Of a DNA stretch of 31,086 nucleotides, positions 1 through 7,864 are shown piece by piece. A program made the position numbers and the translations under genes. How positions within the stretch are numbered: the first letter of the stretch is position 1; every line of letters begins with the position of its first letter. This stretch comes from Natronohydrobacter sp. Its GTDB lineage: Bacteria; Pseudomonadota; Alphaproteobacteria; Rhodobacterales; Rhodobacteraceae. The notes under the pieces were generated by a model. It saw only the letters and a program-made list of their open reading frames with translations, ran no database searches and had not been told where the DNA came from. The stretch spans positions 1-31,086 of the forward strand of contig SKRP01000183.1 of assembly GCA_007118445.1 (NCBI GenBank), read 5' to 3'.

Positions 1-38
1 CATGCCTTGACAGTTTCTTGCGTGAAATCAAAAGCCAT
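1..38 (-). CDS. suyB: UxaA/SuyB-type lyase large subunit, N-terminus only (runs off the window)
   Basis: Only the first 12 codons are visible, reading MAFDFTQETVKA from an ATG at 38..36. A GGAG ribosome binding site (50..47) lies directly after the stop codon of the upstream small-subunit gene, so the two are tightly coupled. In altronate dehydratase/sulfolactate sulfo-lyase systems the SAF-domain small subunit is normally followed by a large subunit of about 390 residues. I therefore infer this is the large subunit, SuyB if the substrate is sulfolactate. The visible residues alone do not identify the family. The identification rests on position and on the neighbouring genes. Confidence 0.5.
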   Translation of the reverse strand, partial: MAFDFTQETVKA

Positions 39-50
39 TGCGCGCGCTCC

Positions 51-347
51 TTACCAGCGTTTCGTTTTCAGATTGTGGACATGGACATGGCCACCGGTTT
101 CAGCGGGGCCGACCATCTTGCCGATATCTTCACCATATTTGATGACCGTATCGCCAGCGCTCAGGTCTTTCAGCGCGACCTTGTGGCCGATGGGAATGTC
201 GGCTTTCGCGGTCAGGCGGAAATCGCTGTTATCTTCCGTGCAGACACAGAGCATATCGGTGCCAGCGGTCAGACCCTCGACCACGACGACACCGACATTA
301 TCGGCCTTGTCATGGACAAGCAGTTGCGGATGGGCGTTTGAAGCCAT
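51..347 (-). CDS. suyA: SAF-domain small subunit of a UxaA-family lyase, probably (2R)-sulfolactate sulfo-lyase subunit alpha
   Basis: This 98-residue protein is a single SAF domain, the small subunit of hydro-lyase-type enzymes related to altronate dehydratase. It shows DIPIGHKVAL (50-59), GDTVIKYGEDIG (65-76) and GGHVHVHN (85-92), and it ends in KTKRW. In SuyAB the complex splits sulfolactate into pyruvate and sulfite in the cytoplasm. The VVVVEGLTAG segment (21-29 region) looks to me more like SuyA than like the sugar-acid dehydratase UxaA, but this is pattern memory, not an alignment. A GGAG ribosome binding site lies nine bases before the ATG. The gene sits 24 bases after the Ldh2-family dehydrogenase and 12 bases before the large subunit, so it is the middle gene of an operon. 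The alternative is an altronate or galactarate dehydratase small subunit. Confidence 0.75.
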   Translation of the reverse strand: MASNAHPQLLVHDKADNVGVVVVEGLTAGTDMLCVCTEDNSDFRLTAKADIPIGHKVALKDLSAGDTVIKYGEDIGKMVGPAETGGHVHVHNLKTKRW

Positions 348-371
348 TGCAGTATTCTCCTTTTTTCTAGG

Positions 372-1370
372 TCAGGTATCAGCCAGCCCGGCAAGCGTGT
401 CATGCAGGGACTGGGAAATTTCGATTGTCTGGGCGCGTGCCATGCGCTCATTCATGCGGCGCGCACCGGGCAGGCGGGCCCCCTCTTGCGCCTCGATGGC
501 CTGAAACATGGCCTCGGCGCGCGCGGTAAAACCGGGGGCGAAGCGCGTGGGGTCCAGCACAAGGATGAAATGCGCCAGATCTGGCGGCGGGCCCTGATCG
601 TCGAAGAGCGAACTGGCCTGATATGCGTAATTCGCCCCCGCCAGCCCGGCAGTCAGCAATTCCACCATCAGCGCGAGCGCAGCACCCTTCGCGCCGCCTG
701 AGGGCAGCATGGTGCCTGCCATGGCCGCGTCCGCATCAGTCGTGGGGTTGCCATCCGCGTCCAGCGCCCAGTCACCGGGAATGGGCTTGCCTGCCTTTTG
801 CGCCAGCATCACCTTGCCGCGCGCGACATGGCTGAGCGACAGGTCAATCAGCAGCGGATCGCCGCTTTCGCGCGGGCAGGCAAAGGCGATGGGGTTGGTC
901 CCATAAAGCGCGCGATTGCCGCCCCAGGGGGCCATCGCAGCAGGCGCATTGGCGAACGCCAGCGCGATCAGACCTTCGCGGGCGAAAGGTTCGACCGCCT
1001 GCCCGGCGACGCCGAAATGATGCGAATGGGTGACGCTGACCACGGCAACGCCCAGATCGCGCGCGGTCTTGCGGGCCGCTTGGGCCCCGGCCTCGATCGC
1101 CGCAAAGGCCAGCCCGAAGCCCGCATCGACGCGGATCACCGCCCCGTCACGCGCAACCTGCGGTGCGGCCGAAGCCCGCACCTTACCGGCCCGCATCTGT
1201 GCCGCATAGAACGGGACCCGCGCCAGCCCATGCGAGGGCAGACCTTCGCGCTCGGCCATGACCAGCGCGCGCGCCGCAGGCAGGGCCAGATCCGTGGGCA
1301 TCCCGGCAGCGGTGAAGGCTGACAGCGCCAGTTCAGTGGCCGTTTGCAGGGAAATCGTGAGGGTGGTCAT
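372..1370 (-). CDS. comC: Ldh2/malate-lactate dehydrogenase family oxidoreductase, candidate (R)-sulfolactate dehydrogenase
   Basis: The 332-residue protein belongs to the NAD(P)-dependent Ldh_2 family, which is unrelated to classical Rossmann lactate dehydrogenases. Visible motifs are EREGLPSHGLARV (40-52, with the conserved Ser46-His47), THSHHFG (114-120), GTNPIAFA (158-165) and a glycine/alanine-rich segment from about residue 225. Family members oxidise 2-hydroxy acids such as malate, sulfolactate or ureidoglycolate, or reduce cyclic imines. The downstream SAF-domain lyase subunit favours ComC, the (R)-sulfolactate dehydrogenase. In known sulfolactate users ComC works with SlcC to interconvert the sulfolactate enantiomers before SuyAB acts. 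It is the first gene of the minus-strand operon, with a GGAAG ribosome binding site 5 bases before the ATG. Family membership is firm; the substrate is inferred from context. Confidence 0.8.
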   Translation of the reverse strand: MTTLTISLQTATELALSAFTAAGMPTDLALPAARALVMAEREGLPSHGLARVPFYAAQMRAGKVRASAAPQVARDGAVIRVDAGFGLAFAAIEAGAQAARKTARDLGVAVVSVTHSHHFGVAGQAVEPFAREGLIALAFANAPAAMAPWGGNRALYGTNPIAFACPRESGDPLLIDLSLSHVARGKVMLAQKAGKPIPGDWALDADGNPTTDADAAMAGTMLPSGGAKGAALALMVELLTAGLAGANYAYQASSLFDDQGPPPDLAHFILVLDPTRFAPGFTARAEAMFQAIEAQEGARLPGARRMNERMARAQTIEISQSLHDTLAGLADT

Positions 1371-1411
1371 ATGTCTTCCTTCCGGGCCGACGACTCAGAT
1401 CAAAGCGTCGC

Positions 1412-1441
1412 TTGAAAACTATATAGTTTATATGATATAGA
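1412..1441 (+). promoter_or_regulatory. Predicted sigma70-type promoter of the GntR regulator gene
   Basis: TTGAAA (1412-1417) and TATAGA (1436-1441) with an 18-base spacer face the regulator gene and overlap the divergent operon promoter on the other strand. The expected transcript start is near 1448, 25 bases before the ATG. Confidence 0.45.
1417..1439. promoter_or_regulatory. AT-rich palindromic operator candidate between divergent genes
   Basis: AACTATATAGTT (1417-1428) is a perfect 12-base palindrome. It is followed at once by TATAT-G-ATATA (1429-1439), a second inverted repeat. Also, CTATAT at 1419 and ATATAG at 1435 form a wider dyad. The block covers the -10 regions of both divergent promoters, the expected place for the GntR/HutC repressor to act. 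Binding by that protein is inferred. Confidence 0.55.
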
Positions 1442-1449
1442 ACTGTCAA
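1420..1449 (-). promoter_or_regulatory. Predicted sigma70-type promoter of the dehydrogenase/lyase operon
   Basis: On the minus strand TTGACA (1449..1444) and TATATA (1425..1420) are separated by 18 bases. Both boxes are close to consensus and lie about 50 bases before the dehydrogenase start. The -10 box lies inside the palindrome at 1417-1428. Confidence 0.55.
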
Positions 1450-1472
1450 CGCCCCTTCTGACAGGTTTTCCC

Positions 1473-2201
1473 ATGACCCACCCAGCCCCTCGCCCCCTGG
1501 CCCAGCCGCTGCACCGGCAATTGCGCGATCTGATGATGGCGCGGATCGAAGCAGGTGAATGGTCCCCCGGCACCTATCTGCCCCCGGAAACCCGCCTGGC
1601 CGAGGAATATGGTGTGGCCGTCGGCACGCTGCGCAAGGCGCTTCTGGATATGGCCGCCGAAGGGGTGGTTGTGCGCCGTCAGGGCAAAGGCACGGTCGTT
1701 GCCAGCCATGACAGCGATGCCGTGCTGTTTCGCTTCTTCAACATGCGCCGCGCCGATGGCAGCACCCTGCACCCCGAAAGCCGGGTTCTGGCGCGCAGGC
1801 GGCGCGTGGCCAGCGCGAGCGAGGCGCAGGCGCTTGGCATTACGCAAGGGGCGGACCTGCTGTGCATCACCCGCGTGCGCGAGGGGGACGGTGTGCCGAT
1901 CCTCTACGAGCATATCCTGCTGGATGCAGCGCGGTTCAAAGCGCTGGAACACCAGCCCGAAGTGCTGCCGAACACGCTTTATCAGCTGTATCAGACGGAT
2001 TACGCAGCGACCGTCCACCGGGCCCGCGAAGAGATCACAGCGGCGCAGGCCACAGACGATTGCGCGCGTGAACTGGGGCTGGAAACCGGCGCGCCGGTCC
2101 TGTTCGTGCGGCGTATCGCGCTGGATTACTCGGAACAGCCAGTGGAATTGCGCCTGTCATGGATTAAAACCGAGGATCTGCACTATCGCGTAGAGGTCTG
2201 A
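1473..2201 (+). CDS. GntR-family (HutC subfamily) transcriptional regulator with UTRA domain
   Basis: The 242-residue protein has an N-terminal GntR winged helix (about 12-77; PLHRQLRDLM, LPPETRLAEEYGVAVGTLRKAL, then VRRQGKGTVV) and a C-terminal UTRA ligand-binding domain (about 95-236). HutC-type regulators bind a small metabolite in UTRA and release or change DNA binding. It diverges from the ComC/SuyAB-like operon across a 102-base region that carries overlapping promoters and an AT-rich palindrome. The simplest reading is a local repressor of that operon whose effector is the pathway substrate or an intermediate. I see no strong ribosome binding site before the ATG. This start is kept because it leaves a normal-length wHTH and no upstream in-frame start fits the promoter. 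The gene is followed after 3 bases by a small exported protein. Confidence 0.9.
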   Translation: MTHPAPRPLAQPLHRQLRDLMMARIEAGEWSPGTYLPPETRLAEEYGVAVGTLRKALLDMAAEGVVVRRQGKGTVVASHDSDAVLFRFFNMRRADGSTLHPESRVLARRRRVASASEAQALGITQGADLLCITRVREGDGVPILYEHILLDAARFKALEHQPEVLPNTLYQLYQTDYAATVHRAREEITAAQATDDCARELGLETGAPVLFVRRIALDYSEQPVELRLSWIKTEDLHYRVEV

Positions 2202-2204
2202 TAT

Positions 2205-2678
2205 ATGCGCGCCGCGTGTCTCGCATCGGTTTTTTGGATCGCAGGGATATCCATGTCGGCGGCCGAAACCCGCATGCGCCTGCATTTTCCCGATGCCGCA
2301 CAGGAGTTTGCGCTCGATGACCCGCAATCGCGTGCAGGCTTCACCCGCTTCATGTCGGTCGATGCGGTCAGTTTTGAAGGGGTCGCGGGCGCGGCGCGGC
2401 TGGTGGTGCAGCTTTCGCTGCCGCCGGGGGGCGCGGTCCCGCATGACGCGCGTATTCTGTTTTTGCCCGATGGCTGGCGCGACTACTGGGTCTCGCCGCT
2501 GGTTTTTCCCGAGGGCGGGGTCGTGGTCGAGGCGCTGGCCCTGACAGGCACAGCCCCCCGCATCGCGGGCCGCTTCGATGTTGATTTGTGTTTTACCCGC
2601 TCGCCGATGCATCTGCCCGATATGGACAAGTGCCACCGGGCAAGCGGGGATTTCGCAACAGGTCTGGTCGCCGAATAG
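2205..2678 (+). CDS. Small exported protein of unknown function
   Basis: I do not recognise this 157-residue protein. Residues 1-20 form a short signal peptide (MRAAC, hydrophobic core around LASVFWIAGISM, likely cleavage after SAA near residue 20). The mature part is beta-rich, with repeated short hydrophobic strands such as ARLVVQLSLPP and VVVEALALTG. It has two cysteines, Cys129 and Cys143, in the C-terminal third that could form a disulfide in the periplasm. It starts 3 bases after the GntR stop codon and is almost certainly co-transcribed with it. The pairing with the regulator is odd, because the protein shows no transport or enzymatic motif. It converges with pgm, with only 4 bases between the two stop codons, which leaves no room for a terminator outside the genes. 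Confidence 0.75.
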   Translation: MRAACLASVFWIAGISMSAAETRMRLHFPDAAQEFALDDPQSRAGFTRFMSVDAVSFEGVAGAARLVVQLSLPPGGAVPHDARILFLPDGWRDYWVSPLVFPEGGVVVEALALTGTAPRIAGRFDVDLCFTRSPMHLPDMDKCHRASGDFATGLVAE

Positions 2679-2682
2679 CGGC

Positions 2683-4311
2683 TCAGGTGATCACATCGGG
2701 CTTGTTGCGCCCGGTGCGCGCCGCGATCCCGGCAATTGCGTCAATTGCTGCGATCACATCTTTCAGCGCGTCCTGCGGATCGTGATGCAACTGGTCCGGG
2801 TCAGTCTCCAGCGCTTCCAGATAGACGCGCAGGGTTGCGCCTGCAGTGCCCGTGCCCGACAGCCGCAGCACCGCGCGCGCGCCATTCGTGAAGAACACGC
2901 GCAGCCCCTGCCCTGACGCATGCGAGCCATCGACCGGATCATCATAGGAAAACTCATCCGCGCGTTCGACGGTCAGCGCGCCGAATGGCTTGCCGGGCAG
3001 CGCGGGCAGTTCCGCACGCAGATCAGCAATCAGGGCATTCGCCGCGTCGCTATCCACTTCCTCATAATCATGGCGCGAATAATAATTGCGCCCGTAGCGC
3101 GCCCAGTGATCGGCCATCAGCTCCGACACGCCCTTGCCGGTACTGGCCAGAATATTCAGCCACAACAGCACGGCCCAGAGCCCGTCCTTCTCGCGCACAT
3201 GGTTGGACCCGGTGCCAGCGGATTCCTCGCCGCAGAGCGTGGCACGTCCCGCATCAAGGAGGTTGCCGAAGTATTTCCAGCCCGTGGGAGTCTCATAACA
3301 GTCGATCCCCTTGGCCGCCGCCACCCGGTCCACAGCGGCTGATGTCGGCATCGAACGGGCAACACCGGCCAGACCTTCGGCATAACCGGGGGCCAGATGC
3401 GCCAGATCGGCCAGCACCGCCAGACTGTCCGAGGGGCTGACATAGCAACCGCGCCCGACGATCATGTTGCGGTCGCCATCGCCATCGCTGGCCGCGCCGA
3501 AATCGGGCGCATCCGCGCCATACATGGCCGCCATCAGCTCATGCGCCCAGATCGGATTGGGGTCGGGGTGCCCGCCGCCGAAATCAGGCGAGGGCGTCCC
3601 ATTGACGACCGACCCCGCCGCCGCGCCAAGGCGGTTTTCCAGGATTTCATGCGCATAAGGGCCTGTGATTGCATGCATAGCGTCAAAGCGGATGCGGAAC
3701 CCCCCGGCAAAAAGCGCGCGGATCGCGTTGAAATCGAACAGGGTTTCCATCAGGTCAGCATAATCGCTGATCGGGTCGATGATCTCGACCAGCATCGGCC
3801 CCAAAGCCGCCTCGCCAATGATATCGATATCCGGCGCATCCCCGCCCCAGATCCGGTATTGCGCAATATCGAGCGTGCGGGCGAAGATCTGGTCGGTCAC
3901 GGCCTCGCTGGCAGGCCCGCCATTGGGTCCGTTGTATTTCAGCCCGAAATCCGCATCCGGCCCGCCGGGATTGTGGCTGGCCGACAGGATCAGCCCGCCA
4001 TCCGCCGCGCGCTTGCGGATCAAGTTTGACGCGGCAGGCGTGGACAGCAAGCCCCCCTGCCCGACAATGCAGCGCGCAGCCCCGTTGGCCGCCGCCATGC
4101 GCAGAATCACCCCGATGGCGCGGTCATTGAAATAGCGCCCGTCGCCACCGACAACCAGCGTGCGCCCCTCGACCCCGCCAATCCCGTCGAAAATCGCCTG
4201 AACGTAATTTTCCAGATAGGGCGTTTCCATGAACACGGGCGTTTTCTTGCGCAGCCCAGATGTACCGGGTTTCTGGCCTGCAATGGGCTGGGTCGGGATG
4301 GTCTGGATCAT
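2683..4311 (-). CDS. pgm: Alpha-D-glucose phosphate-specific phosphoglucomutase
   Basis: The 542-residue enzyme interconverts glucose-6-phosphate and glucose-1-phosphate in the cytoplasm and supplies GlgC with its substrate. All four catalytic signatures are present: the phosphoserine loop LSASHNPGG (Ser112), the metal loop DGDGDR (Asp276, Asp278, Asp280), the sugar-binding CGEESAG (360-366) and the phosphate-binding RLSGTGT (483-489). Length and the N-terminal GQKPGTSGLRKKTPVF match the alpha-PGM subfamily rather than phosphomannomutase/PGM. The ATG overlaps the glgX stop as ATGA, with an AAGGGG ribosome binding site in the end of glgX. It is the last gene of the six-gene glycogen operon. 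Known PGMs also feed UDP-glucose formation, so this gene may serve cell-envelope sugar supply as well. Confidence 0.97.
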   Translation of the reverse strand: MIQTIPTQPIAGQKPGTSGLRKKTPVFMETPYLENYVQAIFDGIGGVEGRTLVVGGDGRYFNDRAIGVILRMAAANGAARCIVGQGGLLSTPAASNLIRKRAADGGLILSASHNPGGPDADFGLKYNGPNGGPASEAVTDQIFARTLDIAQYRIWGGDAPDIDIIGEAALGPMLVEIIDPISDYADLMETLFDFNAIRALFAGGFRIRFDAMHAITGPYAHEILENRLGAAAGSVVNGTPSPDFGGGHPDPNPIWAHELMAAMYGADAPDFGAASDGDGDRNMIVGRGCYVSPSDSLAVLADLAHLAPGYAEGLAGVARSMPTSAAVDRVAAAKGIDCYETPTGWKYFGNLLDAGRATLCGEESAGTGSNHVREKDGLWAVLLWLNILASTGKGVSELMADHWARYGRNYYSRHDYEEVDSDAANALIADLRAELPALPGKPFGALTVERADEFSYDDPVDGSHASGQGLRVFFTNGARAVLRLSGTGTAGATLRVYLEALETDPDQLHHDPQDALKDVIAAIDAIAGIAARTGRNKPDVIT

Positions 4312-6431
4312 TGCTCTTTTCCCCTTCGGCTTGCGCGCACGCGGGTCGGCGCGTCCTTGGTCATCTTGAACACTGCCACGGAATTTGCCTTGACCAGCGA
4401 GGCCGCAAGCGGCGGGTGTTCCATATTCAGATCGGTCGTATCAAAGACCCGCCGCCAGAACTGCCCGTCAATGGATTCGGGCATGGTCACTTTCACATCA
4501 CCGCCATTGTTGAACACGACAAAGATCGCGTCGAACTGCCGTTCATAAGTGGGCGTCGAATGGGCCATGCGGATTTCCACGCCCAGAAAGCGCAGATCAG
4601 AGCGGGTCCAGTCCTCGTCGCGCATCACCGCGCCACTGGGCTTGCGCCAGAAAATGTCGGGCTTGCCATCCTCCGGGCGGGGTCTGGCGTGCAAAAAGCG
4701 TTTCTGGCGCAGGATCGGATTATCCTTGCGGAACGCGATCGCCGCGCGGCAGAATTCCAGAAAATCGGCATCTGCCTTGTCCCAGTCAACCCAGCCGATG
4801 GGGTTGTCCTGCGCATAGGCGTTGTTATTGCCGCCCTGCGAATTGCCGATTTCGTCGCCCGCAAGAATCATCGGCGTGCCTTGCGAAAACATCAGCGTGG
4901 CGAACATGTTGCGACGACGACGCGCGCGACGCGCAAGGATGTCGGGATCGTCGCTCACCCCTTCATGGCCGCAATTATCCGAGAAATTATGGTCATGCCC
5001 GTCGCGGTTTTCCTCGCCATTGGCCAGATTGTGCTTTTTCGAGTAGCTGACCGTATCCATCAGCGTGAACCCGTCATGCGCGGTCAGGAAATTCACCGAG
5101 GATGTCGCAGGCCGCCCGTCATGATCGAAATGCAGCGCTGATCCGGAAATGCGCCGCGAGAGCTTGCGCGCCTGCCCGTCATCGCCGCGCCAGAAAGACC
5201 GCACTGTGTCGCGGTATTTGTCATTCCATTCGCGGAAAGGCGCGGGATAGGCACCAAGCTGGTAGCCGTCAGGGCCGATATCCCAGGGCTCTGCGATCAG
5301 CCTGACGCGGTTCAGGACCGGATCCTGCCGGATCGCGCGGCAGAACGGCCCGTCGCGGTCAAAGATGCCGCCAGTGCGCGCCAGGGTCGAGGCCAGGTCA
5401 AACCGGAAGCCATCGACATGCATCACCTCGACCCAGTAGCGCAAGGAATCCATCACCAGACGCAGCGCAAACGGGTGGTCCATATTGATCGTGTTGCCGC
5501 AGCCTGTGTCATCGATGAAATAGCGCTTGTCATCGGCCAGCCGGTAATAGGCGGCATTGTCGAAGCCCCGGAAACAGAGCGTCGGGCCGCGCTGGTCGCC
5601 TTCGGCCGTGTGGTTATAGACCACATCAAGGATCACCTCGATCCCCGCAGAATGAAACCGCGCGACCATCTGCTGGAATTCCGCAATCGCGCCTGCCGAC
5701 ATGTAGCGCGGTTCAGGGGCGAAAAAGGCATAGGTCATATAGCCCCAGTAATTGCGCAGCCCCTTGTCGACCAGAAAGCGGTCATCGACAAAGCCCTGCA
5801 CCGGCAGAAGCTCGATTGCCGTGATGCCAAGTTGCGTCAGATGCTCCAGCATCGGGTCCGAGGCCAGCCCGAGGAACCTGCCCGCATGGGGGATATCCTC
5901 GCGCATGGCGGTCAGGCCCTTGACATGGGCCTCGTAGATCACGGTTTCAGACCAGCTGTGACGGGGACGCCCCTTCTGCGCGTCCCAGCTGAAAGCCGGG
6001 TCCACCACCACCGAGCGCGGCATGAAGGGCGCGCTGTCACGCTTGTCATAGCTCAGATCCGCCTGCGGATCGCCGATCCTGTAGCCATAGAGCGCGTCAT
6101 TCCAGACCGGATGGCCGGTCAGCTTCTTGGCGTAAGGGTCGATCAGCAGCTTGTGCGGATTGAAGCGGTGGCCTTCTTCCGGCAGATAGGGGCCATGGAC
6201 ACGGTAGCCATATTGCTGGCCCGGACGCATCCCCGAGATATAGCCATGCCAGACATGGCCATCGCGCTCGTCCAGATCGATCAGCAACGCCTCGGCACCC
6301 TGCTCATCGAACAGGCATAGCGTAACGCGGGTGGCATTTTGCGAGAAGACCGCGAAATTCACGCCCTCGCCGTCAAATGTGGCCCCAAGCGGATAGGGGC
6401 GGCCAGCGGTCAGCTGAAATGATGTGATCAT
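4308..6431 (-). CDS. glgX: Glycogen debranching enzyme GlgX (GH13 isoamylase type)
   Basis: GlgX hydrolyses alpha-1,6 branches of glycogen after outer chains have been shortened. From the chosen start the protein has 707 residues: an N-terminal CBM48-like domain (about 10-110) followed by the GH13 barrel. Catalytic regions are VILDVVYNH (267-275), GFRFD with nucleophile Asp345, IAEPWD with acid/base Glu381, and TAHDGF with Asp453. An in-frame start 60 bases upstream exists, but the ATG at 6431 forms an ATGA overlap with the glgA stop. It also gives MITSFQLTAGRPYPLG, a normal GlgX beginning. The extra upstream residues are cysteine-rich and unlike the family. No independent ribosome binding site is visible, which fits translational coupling to glgA. 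The pgm start overlaps its stop in the same way. Confidence 0.95.
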   Translation of the reverse strand: MITSFQLTAGRPYPLGATFDGEGVNFAVFSQNATRVTLCLFDEQGAEALLIDLDERDGHVWHGYISGMRPGQQYGYRVHGPYLPEEGHRFNPHKLLIDPYAKKLTGHPVWNDALYGYRIGDPQADLSYDKRDSAPFMPRSVVVDPAFSWDAQKGRPRHSWSETVIYEAHVKGLTAMREDIPHAGRFLGLASDPMLEHLTQLGITAIELLPVQGFVDDRFLVDKGLRNYWGYMTYAFFAPEPRYMSAGAIAEFQQMVARFHSAGIEVILDVVYNHTAEGDQRGPTLCFRGFDNAAYYRLADDKRYFIDDTGCGNTINMDHPFALRLVMDSLRYWVEVMHVDGFRFDLASTLARTGGIFDRDGPFCRAIRQDPVLNRVRLIAEPWDIGPDGYQLGAYPAPFREWNDKYRDTVRSFWRGDDGQARKLSRRISGSALHFDHDGRPATSSVNFLTAHDGFTLMDTVSYSKKHNLANGEENRDGHDHNFSDNCGHEGVSDDPDILARRARRRRNMFATLMFSQGTPMILAGDEIGNSQGGNNNAYAQDNPIGWVDWDKADADFLEFCRAAIAFRKDNPILRQKRFLHARPRPEDGKPDIFWRKPSGAVMRDEDWTRSDLRFLGVEIRMAHSTPTYERQFDAIFVVFNNGGDVKVTMPESIDGQFWRRVFDTTDLNMEHPPLAASLVKANSVAVFKMTKDAPTRVRASRRGKEQ

Positions 6432-7864
6432 GGGGTAATGCCAGGCAAATTCTTGTATAGCGCCGCATATGCAGCGGCCGAATGATCCCATCCGACAGGA
6501 TGTGCCATAGCATTGCGTTGCATCCTCCGCCAGAGGTCAGGCTGCGCGCGCAACGCGCAAAGCCGCGCCAGCGCATTGGACAGGGCCGAATCGGTCACCG
6601 GATGGAATTGCAAACCCGTGGCGACAGGCGTGCCCGCCAGAGTGGCCGGTGTGGCCGGGATGACCGTATCGGCCAGCCCGCCGGTCAGCGCCACCAGCGG
6701 CAGCGTGCCATAGCGCAGCCCGTAAAGCTGGGTCAGACCGCAGGGTTCGAACCGCGAGGGCACAAGGATCGCATCCGCCCCGGCGATCATCCGATGCGCA
6801 AGCCATTCGTCATAGCCGATCCGCACCGCGACATTGGGATGCTCTGCCGCTCTGGTGAAAGCGGCCTCCAGCTCCGGGTCGCCCGTGCCCAGAAGCGCAA
6901 GCTGCCCACCGCGTTCCAGCAGCACCGGCAGCGCCTCCAGCAGCAGATCGAGCCCTTTCTGTTCGGTCAGGCGCGAGACCACCACGCAAAGCGGGCCCTC
7001 GGATTCGGGCAGGCGGAACTCGGCCTGCAGCACCGCCTTGTTGGGCAATTTGCCGACCGGGGCGTGATAGGGGATGATATGGGGGTCTTTTTCGGGCGAC
7101 CAGACATCCAGATCGATGCCGTTCAGGATACCGCTCAGATCGGCGCGGCGTTCCATGAGCACGCCTTCCAGCCCCATGCCGAATTCAGGGGTCAGCAATT
7201 CCTCGGCATAGGTGGGCGAAACCGTGGTGATCCGGTCGGCAAAGATCAGCCCGGCCTTGAGCGCGGAAATCTTGCCCCAGTATTCGAACCCGTGCTGGGT
7301 GAAATCCGCAGAATCGAGCCGCAGGGCCGACAGGCGCGTGGCCGGGACCAGCCCCTGAAAGGCGATGTTGTGGATTGTCAGCACTGTGCGCACCTGCTGC
7401 GCGGCGGGCGAGCGGGCAATGTAGCAGGGCGCAAGCGCCCCCTGCCAGTCATGACAATGCACGATATCGGGCTGCCAGTCGGCCAGAAGACCATTCGCGA
7501 TTTCGCAGGCCACCCAGGACAGCGCGGCAAAACGCTCGGGATTGTCAGGCCAGTCGCGCCCGTCCGGCCCCAGATACAGCCCGCCCTCGCGGTCATAGAG
7601 ATGCGGCGCGTCAAGGATCAGCAGATCCAGCCCGGCATGACGCACTTCCAGAAGCCGCGCAGGCCCGCCGAAACACTCCGGCAATTCGGCACGCAGACGG
7701 GTGTCGCGCAGCTTCCAGATGAAGCCCGGATAGCCCGGCAGCAGGGTGCGCATCTTCACACCATGCTGCGCCAGCGCGCCGGGAAGCGCGCCTGCCACAT
7801 CCGCCAGCCCGCCGGTTTTCACCAGCGGGGCGCATTCGGATGTGACGGACAGAACCCGTGTCAC
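6428..7864 (-). CDS. glgA: Glycogen synthase (ADP-glucose, GT5)
   Basis: GlgA transfers glucose from ADP-glucose to the non-reducing ends of alpha-1,4-glucan. With the GTG start at 7864 the protein has 478 residues and begins TRVLSVTSECAPLVKTGG after the initiator. This puts the ADP-glucose loop KTGGL at 16-20, the usual family position. Other landmarks are HCHDWQ (136-141), TIHNIAFQG, SRLTEQKG and the C-terminal EPCGLTQLYG with conserved Glu373. An ATG five codons upstream would extend the gene further into glgC and has no ribosome binding site. The GTG overlaps the glgC stop as GTGA, with a GGAAT about ten bases ahead, so GTG is preferred. It is the fourth gene of the operon; GlgC supplies its substrate and GlgB branches its product. 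Confidence 0.95.
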   Translation of the reverse strand: MTRVLSVTSECAPLVKTGGLADVAGALPGALAQHGVKMRTLLPGYPGFIWKLRDTRLRAELPECFGGPARLLEVRHAGLDLLILDAPHLYDREGGLYLGPDGRDWPDNPERFAALSWVACEIANGLLADWQPDIVHCHDWQGALAPCYIARSPAAQQVRTVLTIHNIAFQGLVPATRLSALRLDSADFTQHGFEYWGKISALKAGLIFADRITTVSPTYAEELLTPEFGMGLEGVLMERRADLSGILNGIDLDVWSPEKDPHIIPYHAPVGKLPNKAVLQAEFRLPESEGPLCVVVSRLTEQKGLDLLLEALPVLLERGGQLALLGTGDPELEAAFTRAAEHPNVAVRIGYDEWLAHRMIAGADAILVPSRFEPCGLTQLYGLRYGTLPLVALTGGLADTVIPATPATLAGTPVATGLQFHPVTDSALSNALARLCALRAQPDLWRRMQRNAMAHPVGWDHSAAAYAALYKNLPGITP

